The translations under genes were made by a program, and so were the position numbers. 64,000 nt of DNA from Syngnathus acus (lineage: Eukaryota > Chordata > Actinopteri > Syngnathiformes > Syngnathidae). Every line of letters begins with the position of its first letter. Positions within the stretch are counted from its first letter, which is position 1. The notes below the pieces were generated by a model. It was given only the letters and a program-made list of their open reading frames with translations. It did no database searches and was not told the origin of the DNA. Location: NCBI RefSeq assembly GCF_901709675.1, contig NC_051103.1, positions 4,945,501 through 5,009,500 on the forward strand, written 5' to 3'. Below, one piece after another: positions 24,628 through 37,150 of this stretch.

Positions 24628-26154
24628 GTGGGGGGGTTGTGGTGGGGTACTTAAGGTCCCCCTAATGAAACAATCACATTCCGGGAGCCCGGCTGGCGCA
24701 ATAGCTTTTGTCCTTTTGAGGTTCCCAGTGAGACTTGGAGCAAAATATTTGTGTTAAGCGTGGGCACAACTCTCATTTGAGCGATGTGGTTTGTTTTCTG
24801 GATAAACAAAATTTTTCTCATTTTATACCCAGCAGTTTATTTTTTGTTTGCTTGTGAGACATTACTCTGGCATGAACATGATTTCTCATAACCAAGGCTT
24901 GCTAATGGCTGCTAAGCTGAATAGAGGCGATGATCCACAATGAGGTCAACCAGGTTTGGATAAGAAACGTTAATACCACCTTTGTCAACTTAAACTGCTG
25001 GGTGGAAACCAATTTAAGACAATCCAGGCATGCGTCACTACTGGCTCACTAGTGGATGCAAACTTAAAATGATAAAGGGGCTACTTCAAAGCCCCCTCAC
25101 ATAGCTCCAAATCCTTTAAAAAGCCCGTCCGAGCGTCTCCGCGGGGACACGCCCTCCAATAAACGAGCCTCCTCTCAAAGCGGCGCCTGCCAGGAATTTA
25201 CGTGATGGCGGCGTCTGAATTCAAACACTTGGGGAGGATTGGGAGCGTTCCACAGCGTTTCGACGAGGACTCAAGACCACTTGGGTGGCACTCAAACCCC
25301 CCTCAAAAAAAAGGTCCACAACAATGGCAACCTGATTACAATTTAAAGCCCCTCCAGAGGAGAAGTAGCAAACAACTAGCATCTTGTTTGAGACCCCAGT
25401 TTTGAAACTTACCTTTGTCTTAGAACGCTAATTTGAAACAATTTCCCAAATTTCAACCCTCATTAAAAAACCCAATGTGAAACTAGTTTGAGAGCCAAAA
25501 TTTGACCATATTGTGTGTATTTAAAAATCGAATCCTGTTTAAAACGCTACTCCAAGGCTTGAATTGAATTGGCCTGAATTAAAACCTTACCCTTGTCTTG
25601 GCCTGGGAGTGCGAGTGGCCGCATCACCATGGACACTGCACGGGATGGCAGCCGGGGACTTTTGCGAAAGCAGAATTTCCATCCGTCCGTCCATCCATCA
25701 TGGACTGTATGCGTCAGCATCGCCAACCTCACGCTGACTGGCCTGAGTGTCACCACAGGCACACACGGAGCAGCAGGGAAATGAATTGATAGCATTAATC
25801 ATTGTCAGGGCATGATTATATTGAATATAACATCTGTTGTACATGTACAATGACGTGAAGGTTCCATCATGTCACCCGTGTCAGCGTATTGCGTGCGCGA
25901 GTGCGTACTGATTACAAACATGTTGTTTGATTCCGAAAAGATTGCCCTGATTAAAGATGCTTTTCTTTTTTGATGAGATACACTGATTGGAAGCATATTT
26001 AGGACACGCCCCGGAGCAAAGATTGGCTCGTGTTGAGCGTTCACTCCTTTTTTGTTGCTGTGGTAGTTGAGTATTTGTGTTGCGCAAGTTTTCACCTGAA
26101 GTCAGTCTGATGTGTATGGTACATAAAATAGTATCTGCACTACATCTTAATGTA

Positions 26155-26170
26155 CTGTAGGGGGCGATAG
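26155..26170 (+). promoter_or_regulatory. CTCF-like motif, moderate
   Basis: CTGTAGGGGGCGATAG on the plus strand resembles the CTCF core with some departures. Confidence 0.3.
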
Positions 26171-27653
26171 AAAGAACCCAAGCACCTGCGCAAAAGGTTT
26201 CCAGGTCTTTCTTGGTTTTCTAATCTCCAATTTACACTTTTTTTTTTACCGAGCACGGATGAAATGAAGAATCGGATTTCCTGCAAACCCAATTTAGCGT
26301 TTATGATATTCCATGGAAACGCCCGAGTCAGAGGAAGCATCCTTCACTCCCGGTGTGTGCTTGTGAGTGTGTGTGTCTGCATTTTCACAGTTCACCTGCT
26401 CTACACGCACACGCACAGATGAGAGTGTTTAAGACTGCCTAGTTAGGATATGAATCCCGATGTTTCCAATCAGGTGCTCGACTTGAACAAAGTGAAGACA
26501 CGCCCTGGACCACGGTGCGCACGTGTGGATGTGTGTGTGTACGTAAGATGCAAGAATCCGAGCTCTTTAGCCAAATGAAGAACACCAGTCCAATCCCTCC
26601 CATGGGCCTGAACATTTTTCCTCCCTAATTATGATTGTGATGATAAATGCGATCGTTAAAAAGCTTTGAGCTGTTTTGCGTCTGACAAAATCCAAAACAA
26701 CCTCGCGTTCTGCCGTGAGCTTCTCTTTTTTTTTTTTTGCTTTGACTTCGGCATTTTAACACGCTCGCGAACGCATAGGAAGAGGAGATGGAGGATGTGA
26801 TTCCAAATCCCAGCTGTCGTTTTAGCCACTGAGGAGCCTTGGGGCCAGCGCGATGTAACACAATCGCTTCGACACGCTTTGCAGCGACGCAACGTTAAAC
26901 ACTTCATTTGCCAGCAAGGCGTCGACAAATGAAAAAACGGGATTGACTTAGAATGATGTGGAATGGTGTGACGTGTAAACGACATTTGGTTGGCTGATCC
27001 TTGCCCTGTTAGGTATTAGATGACATTCTTACTGCATTTTCTGACCTACATTGTTCAGGATTGGGGTATCAAGACAGAGATAAGGTTTCAAATAAAGCTT
27101 TCAAGTTGGGACTTGGATTTCGAGCCATGGTTAGAGTTTTAAATTACAATTTCAGGGACAAGGGACTCTTGAGATGCGTGGCTAACACGGGACGCATTAG
27201 CATAAAACATTAGCTTGATGTGCCGTAAATGTTTTTCTAAAGTCATAATTCTCCTCTCAAAGGGAAAAATAAACACATTTAATTGTTTGAGATGGATGTC
27301 AGTGATCATGTAGCGTGTGCGGGCGGGCGGGCAGGCAGCTTGTTGCTGTTACAACTCTTCTGGGACAAAGTCAGAGGACAAATAAATCACCGGAGCTGAC
27401 AGACGAGTGTAAACACGTCCTGCCAGGAAGCAAACTTCCTGAGATGGAAACGCCGGGACCGCGAGCGATGTCATCGTGGCAGTCGAGAGAGCATCGCTAC
27501 GCGTGACGGGATTTATTTTTAGCCGCTTCAGTGGAACCTCGGAGGGATTTGGGGAAAGGGGGTCGTCCGTTTGAGACATCAAATTAATTTTGTTTGTGGC
27601 CTAAAAACACGCAAAATTATTTTTTGCAGCCTAGAATTGTCCAGTAATTAATA

Positions 27654-27693
27654 GATAGCGGTACAGAAAATGGATGGATGGATGGATGGATAA
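27654..27693 (+). repeat. SINE/LINE 3' tail fragment with TGGA repeats
   Basis: ATAGCGGTACAGAAAATGGA followed by TGGA units is the usual 3' end of several fish retroposons. Only the tail is preserved. Confidence 0.55.
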
Positions 27694-28556
27694 AATAATG
27701 AATTCATAAATAAATAGAGCCGTAGTAATAACATGTTGCTAGCTCAAGTGTGTCGTGCACGTTGTTAGCAAAACTAACCTTGTTATTGTGATATGATGTC
27801 GAAGAGGAGGGGGGTCTTCTTTTCAAAAGGGGGTATGATATCACATCAGTGGGGGGGTGCATTGGTGGGGGGTCTTCGTGTGGCGGTGCTGGCCAGCAGC
27901 CAGCAGGATGTCTTGCAAAAGAGCTGCAAACGCACAACAAAGACGCATAAATGTCATCGGCAGACCAGCGGGTTGAAATACTTGACGTGTGCTGGTCTTT
28001 GTTCTGCTTTTTTTGGGGGGGGGTTGCTTCCCATCCTTTATTACCCGTCGTTGTTTAATCAACTGCACTCTGGATGCACTTCACAGGAAGCCTCGCCAAA
28101 ATAAGCACGTTAAATACGTCCAATAAGCGACATGCAGACGCATCAATTCCCAGCGTCTTTTTCAAAGTGAAATATGGAAGTTATCATAAAAATGAGCCAT
28201 CACATCCATTTAACTCTTTGATGTGCTTTTGTTCTTCATTCCTTTCATAGTTTGGGCCAGGGCGCAGCTAAATTCAATTGTTGGATTGTCACAAAAAAAC
28301 TTTTTTCACACAGTTGACTTTGAGGCCGTTGCCGTGGGTTACAATTCAAACACAGGGTCCTTTTTTTTTTTCTGGGATTACAGCAGAGTTGAGATTTTAA
28401 ATGAAGACTTCAAGTCCGAGTTAAGGTTCCAAAACAGGTTAAAGGTTTCAAGGGTTTGGGATTTGAAGTAGAGTTTGAATGTAGTTGAATCCGCTTTATG
28501 TGAAACCCGAGTCCCATCTTGAAACTTTATCAGAGGTACTGTAAATATCAAAGCCA

Positions 28557-28630
28557 TCCACTGGCGACCAGTTCGGGATCTATTCATCTGGGGTTAGGTG
28601 ACCCTGAACGGCATATGGAAAATGGATGGC
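28557..28630 (+). repeat. Degraded retroposon fragment
   Basis: The words CACTGGCGACCAGTTCGGG and AAATGGATGG in this order match the body and tail of a retroposon family common in teleosts. The copy is short and diverged. Confidence 0.45.
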
Positions 28631-31600
28631 TTGTTGCCGTGGAAACACCTGCACATTGGATGGCGATCCAAGAACACAAGCGAGCTGATCCAAAATTCTT
28701 CCTCATTTATCTGCGTGTTTTTGTTTCCACAACCCCTCCTCCAAAGAAAAAGGGAAAGATTTCCGACGTTTTTGATGAATGGGGATCATCAGACGGGAAT
28801 GTGAAGGGAAGAAGCTGGCGGTGGAATCCAACAAGGGAAGCTTTACTCATTTTTACAGCACACATATCCGGATGAAGTGTTACTGAAACCGACTCGTGGT
28901 ATAACAACGTATAAAAAAATATATAAGCTTCATAATACACTAATGAAGTCCTTCGACCTCAAGCACAGCTGACCACTTTAATCAGACCCCTGGAGGCAAA
29001 TCTACAGGGAGACAAACTTCACATACATCAGACCTGACGGGGTTCCCGGAGGCCTTGCTACAACGGGGGACACCACCCCACCTCGGTGCTGCAGGTGCAC
29101 AATGGCGTCAGTCAGTCAGGTCACGGTCGCAGATGAGTTATGTTCTTTGTATTAGCCTGTTGTGGACTTTGCGTCACGCTTAGTTAGCTGGCTACGCTAC
29201 ATTAGCTTAGCTGAAGAACATCATTGAATTCTTTGAGTTCAGTTTTGAAGCAGATTACAGAAGACTAGAAGGGGATTTATTTTTATTTATTTATTTTTTA
29301 CTTTGTATCAGATATACTTGTATGATCGATAGAGGCTACGAAAGAAGTTATGCTGAAAAACAGAGCAACAGATGCTGGTGGTCAGGAAGGAGTTTAGATT
29401 CTGGATGTCGTGTCACGCCTGCTTTATCTGCTACATAAACATCAGGTGGACACTTTTATGACCCTCGCGTATGTTTTTGACGCAGTATGGCTTCACTGAA
29501 GATCCATGAAGGCACCTCGGGGAAATATGCTCCATTTTGGAGCGGCTTCAAGAATACTGGACAGGGACAAGATACTTGGTTTTGCGCTTTGGATCCGATA
29601 TTTTATGTGCCAGATCTTGTAATGAGGGAGGCTACAAAAGACTTTTTGTTGGAAAACAGATGCTGCAGAGCTCGACAAGCCATCCAACAAGGAGAACGAT
29701 TCTCTTGACGATGTTTAACTGATGTGCCATCTTCCTCTGCTCGTCCGCCTTTCCTAATGGATCCTGCAGCGACGCGGAACGACGGTGGCCGGGAACATCA
29801 GTCCCATCCCCGTTGCGAGCTTCGGAGGATACAGGAGGAGTCCGATTGCACTCGGCTTCTCGTCCCCGCCCAATGCAAAGATGCGATGGTTTCCCATCTG
29901 GGGGATCTCCGGTTTCTGTCTTGAACGGCGTCATACTGTCGCTCACCAGAGGACGCGTGTTTGGAACATCAACGGGAATGTTTGCTTGGCTATATTGACA
30001 CTTGTAGCTTGATGAAATTTGTTGGCGCTCTTTTTATTTTAAATTTGAAACATGAAATCGACCTGAAAACGTTTGTTTGGAATCTCCGGGCTGGCGAAAC
30101 ACTCGGCTTGATCGGAGTTGTGTTCTTTTATTAAAATCAGATGCTTTATTTTTCATTATTCCTTTTTTTGTAAGTCTAATGTATTAAGTACTATCATAAA
30201 AAATACAGTTAGCTGTTTGTTAAGATAAATATAAGATTTGATTTTTCCAACCGTATGTCCTGCTGTTTGTGTCTTGTTGCTCACCTCTGACGGACGCCTC
30301 ACTGCTCCTCCTTAAATTGACGCCAGCTGTTGACGGTTGCAGTGAAGCCAATCGTGGAGCACATCAAACACAAGATCATGAAAGAGAAGAAAAAAGAAAG
30401 AAGAGGATGGTCAGCGTCAAATTATTTCTCTGGCTCGACGGAAGAAACAGCCGCGACCTCTTTCGCTTTTATCCTTGGCTCGGGTACACATGTTGCTCTT
30501 GGGGCTAGTTGTTGACACGTGTGACATCTAAACCCTCTCAGGAAGAACACGGAAAAGCTCACCTAGCGATGACATAAATGGGGGCTTCGACAATGAGGTG
30601 GTCCAGACGATGAAAGGCAACGTGTAAACACCCCTGTTCAAACGTCATTTTTTTTATACTTGAGACTGACAAATACTTTAAAAATGTGTATTTATCATTG
30701 TGACCTATAACCTAACTCCTATTGGAAGGAATGGAAGCCAACAAGCTAAGCCACCAAGGACGGTTACCAGAGGAAGAACAAGGACCGTTGAGAATGTTCC
30801 TTAAAACATTGCTTGTACAGTCTATAAAGATTTTATGACAATGACAGTTTGACCCCGGAAACCAACAAAAATAAGAACAACAAATGGGCAATTTTCCCAT
30901 GCAAACCTCTCTCATTGACGATTTAATCCACAGAAGAAGTAAATTTCAAGCAGTTGTCTTAAATCAGGAGGATAATGTTCCCGAGTTGCGGACTAAAAGC
31001 TTTAATTGAAAAACCTGTTGACGTGTACACGAGGACCTTTTGGGAGGTTCCCACATTGCTGGGAACACGGAGGCTTCCGGACCCTCAGCTGATGGATGAA
31101 CCAGGCCGCCATCTACACGGGGAATATTTATGGGCAAGCACACGTGGCCACATGTGCCGCGTTTGAATGCCATGGCTCAACTTGTAACAGTTCAGACTGA
31201 AGGTCAACGCGGGGACATCCCAGAGGTGGACTCCAGCCCAAGGATCTGTTTCGGTCATCAGCGCTCATGGCTCGTTTTTAATCATCATCATGCGATTCAG
31301 GAAAACTGAACTTAAAGGCCCGAAAAGAAGACATTTATCAACTGCAAATATTCTCATTTGTTATCTACACCGGCCGAGCAGGTGCACTGATGATGTCATT
31401 TGATTTATATATCAACTCCGTCCAATGAAAAGCATGCGCGGTAATCTATCATAATCTACAAATATGTTGTAGTTTATGCTGGTACGTATCAACAGGAAGC
31501 ACGATTCGATTGCTCCTCCACAAAAAGTGAACTATTTGTGCACTCTGGAAACACTTCTGTTGATATCGCAAAAAAAAACCCGAATAGAACCTATGACTGG

Positions 31601-34600
31601 AATTAAACATTTTAGCACCAGAGCTGCATGTGACTTTTCTTTTGGTTTATAATCCTTTCGTTTGATCAGCGTCCAGATTCAAGCAGACAACTCACTTTCC
31701 AGTTTGGAGCCAAAAAAAAAAAAAAAAAAACTGGTGCGGCTGATTAACTGGTGACACCACCGCTGTCCCCTCTTTATATTTAATTGCTTCTATTTCTTAA
31801 AGTGCCTGGCGCGCTTGCCAAGTGGCAGCAAAAAAAGATGACTGATGGCATCGTAAAAACAGCCTCGTCCGCCACTTTTGCGAGGAGACGCTTGGCGCGG
31901 TACTCCGCAAACCGTATTTCATCTCGCGTCGAACGCTCTTAGACAAATTTGTTGGTGAGGAGATGCTAATGATAGGGGACTTCCTGTCAAGTTAGGGTCA
32001 TAGCTTTTAGTTTCACATTACAAATGAAATTATTTTAAATCATATAAATACTACTGTACTGTCATTTTATCATATGGAGTAAAAATAGTCAACATAAAGT
32101 CGACATCAAAATTTTTTGAATTTCCCAAATTTAGGGTCAACAGAAATTAGGAAATTTTGTGGGTCCTGAAAATTGTGTAAAATGAGTAAAATGTGAGTGA
32201 GGGAGAAAGAATTGCAATATTCTTCCTTCTTCTTCCTAGCACTTAATCTGGTGGAACAACAGTTTAATGACAACTGAAAATATCGCCGCCGCGTTTTTGC
32301 GGGCGGGGTCAACACCGGGACAGGGCGTTTAAGGTTTGTGGGGGAGTTGCGGGAGTGATCGTGATCTCCTAAGTTGTGGAGATGGAGGAGATATCTCCCG
32401 GGGTCATGTAGCCTCAGCCACAAGGATGGGAGGCAATCTTTGGAGCTGATTGCGCTGAATCCTCATCCAAAGGCGGGTTAGGATCAAGTGAAACTAAAAC
32501 CGTTTCCATGTGGGCCCAAGAGCCAGCGTGCTTATGGGAACGGGAAATATTATCAAGTGGGAAAGAGGAAAACGCTGCGACAAACATACAAACAAGCACA
32601 AAGGCACCGGCCTGTCTGCGCGGGCGGACACGACGCCTTCGGGGTTTGTTGTTTTGAGAGGCGCCCAACGCCACCGGTTACCGTCTCCTTCGATATCGCA
32701 GCCGAGCTAACGTGGCGTCTGTAACTTTTTAGATTAGGGCTATTGGCAGCGTCCCAAATTCGTTTTGTGACCAAGCTCCAAACTAATTTAGGGGAGAGCG
32801 GGGTAAGATGCCAACCATAGCAGAAATAAGAAGCGAGTCATGCTGCATATGTAGCAACCAAAGCTAATGTCAGCTTGTTTACAGAGCACATAAAGTGAGG
32901 CTACATTAAATTTTTGCTAACAGCTTTAAAACTGCAAACTTGAAGTATACTTCACTTTGACTTTTAGCAAAGTGTTTTTTCAGAACAAACAGAATACGTT
33001 TGCCTCCTCTATTAATAATCAAGTCCAAACACAAACTAGTTGAGGTTACTCGTCAGTTTCCAAAGTGTCTTTACGTGCCAGAGGCGTCGTGAAGCATTAG
33101 GCCAAGCAGTGTGATGGCGGGGAAGGTTCGCCAGTCGCAGCCTGTCTGGCTCCAGCGTCATCGCGGTTAACACTGATGACATGGAGACGAACCGTTTGAC
33201 TCATCATTTGCTCGCCATTCAAAACGGGAGGAGAGGTTTTGGTCGGGCGTCGGACGATCTCCTGTCAAAACAAGCCAGACCGCCGCCCACACACGTGCTG
33301 GTTCCCTTTAAATCTTCCATGATTGACTCAAGCTGAAACCACTGCTCAATCCTGAATTCTAATATATGAATGGAGTCCTTTCATCCCTATTAAATGCTAA
33401 CATGCTATCCACTTAGCCTCGTGACGCAAGGCAAAAGGGTGGGAACACAACCAGGAATTTTCCCTGGGGAAGGCCCAACTGTCAAGACCTTTTAACAAGA
33501 GTTGACGCGGCTTTTCGGAGGTGTGTTTCGAGGCAGCGCCTAGGCTGGGACCTCGGATGGGTGCAGCACCTAAACACCCCTAATGAAACTTGATTACGGT
33601 GACGTTGCGAAAGCCCTTGGAACCCAAGGACTTTTTAAAGAACAATTACTTAGATGATCTTAGACGATAATAAGAATTCAGCAACAACGGTAGAGAAAGT
33701 CAAACACAGTTATTGAATAGTCTCAAGAAGCAAGTTACGAACTCTCTTTAGGGACGTTGTGTGTATCGTCGGAGTGATCTCTGCAGAGTCAACATCCGCT
33801 CAGTACGCTAACTGCCGAGTGACATTGTGTAAACTCCCGTTGCTACTTTTGAAGCTTATCCAGGATTGCCGCAAGTAAACACGTCACGCCGAAGCTCCGA
33901 GCCGCTTTTCAGGTCAAACATGTCGACTAGTAAAACAAACTGTGCTTGTCTAATCCCGCACCGAACATATTTCACTTAGAAGCGTTACGTTTTTAACAGG
34001 ATCCCCATCAGGTGATGATGAGTAACGACGCAGAAATTCCTGCAGAACTTCAGAGTAAGAACTCTCCCGTTGACAGCCGCTTCCTCAACTCCTGCCTAAG
34101 ACGCTGTGGATCGAACAAATTCAATGCTTTGCCTCAAGAAACTCAGTTTGATCATCCTTCACCGTACACACGTCTTTGATTCCAGCTGTCGTTTGCAGTC
34201 TTGGGAAAAGCGTGATTGAAAACTACTGCGGGGGCGGAATCATCTTGACGTGGCGTAATCGCCGCCGAAGGTCGGCATGTTTGCAGTTCCAGTAAAATGT
34301 TTTTCATCTACGCAAAGCCTCCTGGAGAGCTCTTGCTTGCACAAGCTGTCGATGGAGAAATTTGACACATTACCAACTTTTATTAGGTTAGCCTTTGGCA
34401 GGCCGCAGGAATTGTTTTGTAAAAATGTTTTTGATCGATCCCGTTTCATGTAGACGTCCCTTGTATTGTTGACGTACTCGCTTTTATGAGTTGAATAACT
34501 CTGGCAAGGCATGCATTTGATGATAGTCTAATAAAGAAAATTCTGGCAGGTCTTGTTAGTGCTACGAAGCCTCCTTTCACCTCAAAGAGTTCTTTTCCAA

Positions 34601-34640
34601 ATAAGAAGTATGGTAACAAAGCAGTACACGCTGCTACTAC

Positions 34641-34667
34641 ACGCTGCTACCTTTCATGTAGCAGCGT
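34641..34667. repeat. 10-bp perfect hairpin with an upstream direct copy
   Basis: ACGCTGCTAC (34641-34650) pairs perfectly with GTAGCAGCGT (34658-34667) around a 7-base loop. A further copy of the left arm lies directly upstream (34628-34637). Confidence 0.7.
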
Positions 34668-36217
34668 AAGTTAAATTCTTTCACAGTGCGCCAAAACCCT
34701 GCCAATGGAGGGCAGAAACCGGATTAATGGAAAATGTTGTCATCTGGCCTGAAAACAAATCAAGCAAGTGGCTGAAACAAAAGAGCTCAAATCTCATTCA
34801 ATCTTCTTCAGACTAAAGTGCTCCCTAGCGCCAAAAATGTTCAAGAATTCCAAGCTCCAATTCTCTAGAGGTCTTCAGATTTTAGGAATCACTCCCCAAA
34901 AATGAGACACAATGTAAAGGATTTATGCTACTTATAAAACAGATGCTGCAGAGGAGATTTGGCTTTTAGGTGAAATTTCAGGATGAACCTTAAATGCACT
35001 ATAACATGATAGGTGAATTTCATTTGACCTTTTCTAAATATGTGAAAGAAACTTTCAAACGTGTTTAGAGTTTCAAGACGACGCCCTTGTTGTTCTCAAC
35101 AAAGGGGCTGAACGGCAAAATTCACAGCAGGTGTTAGATCCATAAATTGGCCAATATATTTCTTGGTTCAATAAGAGCAATCATCGTGCAGTTCACATTT
35201 TGACAACATGAGACCAAAACGGTAATTGATTGGCAGTATTGATCAAAGATTTTTTTGAGGTGGTTAAACAAAACCCCAGGTTCTAAACAAACAACTTTGG
35301 GAACAAGGCTTTTTTGCAGGAGCATGTTTTGTACGTTTGTCTGGAGTTACAAATGGTACAATGGAGGCGTGATTGAAAGCCCGCCGACAGCTTTGGGACC
35401 GACTGAATTCCTCCCACTTCTCTCACTTGCGTTCCCACATCAGGACAAAGGAAGCCCGCGAGCATTTATTGTGGTCAACGTGTCAGTTCTATAAATATTT
35501 TCTCAAGGCCGACAGCATTTGCGGCGATATGAGGAGCCGGTTTTCCGAGCGGGACCTATGGGACGCGTGCACCTGGAGTTCCGAGCGCCTCCGATGACAC
35601 TTAGAGCGAGCGCGGTGGACATGATGCATTGGTTGGGAGTAGATTGCGCTTGACGTCTCCTACACCGTGGTTGGGAAAGGGTCACTGGGAGTTTGCGGTG
35701 TTGTGCGCACGTTAACACGGGACAGATGCTTTGTCAGCGTCACCGCACCGTAGTCTAAGGTTTCCTAAGGGACACACTCTTTACTCTGGCCAAACGAATA
35801 GGGGGGCATGTCTGTTCTCTCCAGGAAAACAAGACTTGGCAATGACATAATGACCACCCGCTCGGGATGATGTCGTGAAATCAAATGCTCCCAGATAACG
35901 CCCACGGTAGAGTTATGTTTTGTGCGTGCACCTTATATTTTTGAAAGACTGAATAAAAATTGCATTCCTAAATGAACTGATTTCAGTGGCCAGATGGCAT
36001 TTACAGGGAGTCCCTGGATTATGACTAAATTTAATTCTTACGTTAGCAATAAACAACAGTATGACAGTATTTGACTTACCTGTAAATTTGGGAGTCACAG
36101 GTACCTACGGTAAAGCAAGTTTGTCACGAGATCCAACGTGAAAGTCAGTGAGAAACATTCGACGCATGACATTTGAATAAAACAAGCACACCACTTTTCA
36201 AATGTATCTGCGTTGGC

Positions 36218-36223
36218 TTTATT
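36218..36223 (-). terminator. sost: Candidate sost polyadenylation signal
   Basis: AATAAA on the minus strand about 930 bases downstream of the sost stop codon. No nearer canonical hexamer was seen. It implies a 3' UTR of about 0.95 kb that contains a 20-base G run (36720-36739 on plus). Confidence 0.4.
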
Positions 36224-36719
36224 CATGTACTGCACAGTATTTCATTGCGCTGTCGTACTATATGACAATAATGGCGTTTATAATATACTACAAAAAAGGT
36301 TGCATAAATAATTTAAATGTGGAAAAAAATAAATATGCAGTTCTTTCGTTAGTGGAAATCGTCCCCTCTCGCCAGTCACTGGTTCCCACTTGATACCCCC
36401 CAGCCTGGTAAGGGCAACACTCAGGTATGCACAACCAGTGACAAATGTTTTCCACTTGCTTCTTTTTAAAAGTCCCCCAAAAACAAGCAAACATCATCAG
36501 GATGCTTTGAAATCGGTGGGGAATGACACGTGCGTTGGTAAAGGGGGTATGTCTGGATAAATGCCCACCTCGTCCACAAGAAAAATGGCGAAGCGTGTTC
36601 TTGGCGTATTTACAGAATGGCAGGAGGAGGATCACTCTTCTATCAGGTCCATTCGTGGGCTCACTGAATTGGTAAATCCAAGGAATGCCGAGTGCTCGCC
36701 ACGGGGCTATTGAGGCCTT

Positions 36720-36739
36720 GGGGGGGGGGGGGGGGGGGG
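36720..36739. repeat. 20-base poly-G tract
   Basis: Uninterrupted run of 20 G on plus (C on the sost sense strand), inside the predicted sost 3' UTR. Such runs are prone to sequencing error. Confidence 0.85.
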
Positions 36740-37150
36740 TAAAGAGGTGGGAGGCCTCTTTGCGAAGCTGTCACCATCCCTCCTTTGGAACCCCTTCACC
36801 CTCATGAGCTGCCAGTGTCCCGTTTAGACAGATGTAGATGGATTACGGCCCCTTTGGTGCACCTTGTCGGTCTTAAATGCAGCAGGGGAGAGCTAGCGTC
36901 GTGTGTTTGTACAGATGGCTTTGAGGGCCCGGCGGGGAGGATGTTTGCTACGCTTGAGATGCATTTATATCAGGACGAGGACCCACTGCGACGTCTTCTC
37001 ATAGCGAGTCCCGGACATTTAAGGTTTGTCATGCAGAAAAGTAAACTGAGATTGGCGGAAAAACACTTGAAGTCAGCTCAGCTTGTGAAATCGCTCTTGC
37101 ATTTCCTCTTCAATAGAAATCGGTCAGGTTTGTGTGTACTCGGGAGATTC

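Larger units (their letters stand above)
22478..36217. other. Gene-free meox1-sost interval, right part
   Basis: 13.7 kb without a recognisable exon. It contains a TCF/LEF, CArG and MEF2 motif cluster (24376-24627), a CTCF-like motif at 26155-26170, two fragments of fish SINE/LINE tails (27654-27693, 28557-28630), an A run at about 31712-31730, and a small hairpin at 34641-34667. By position this corresponds to the mammalian interval that carries distal SOST control elements. Confidence 0.45.

Noticed and set aside
29487-30012. Overlapping plus-strand open frames beginning MASLKIHEG and MAGNISPIP
   Set aside because: No domain, no splice pattern, and stops interrupt any joint reading; could be revisited with RNA data.
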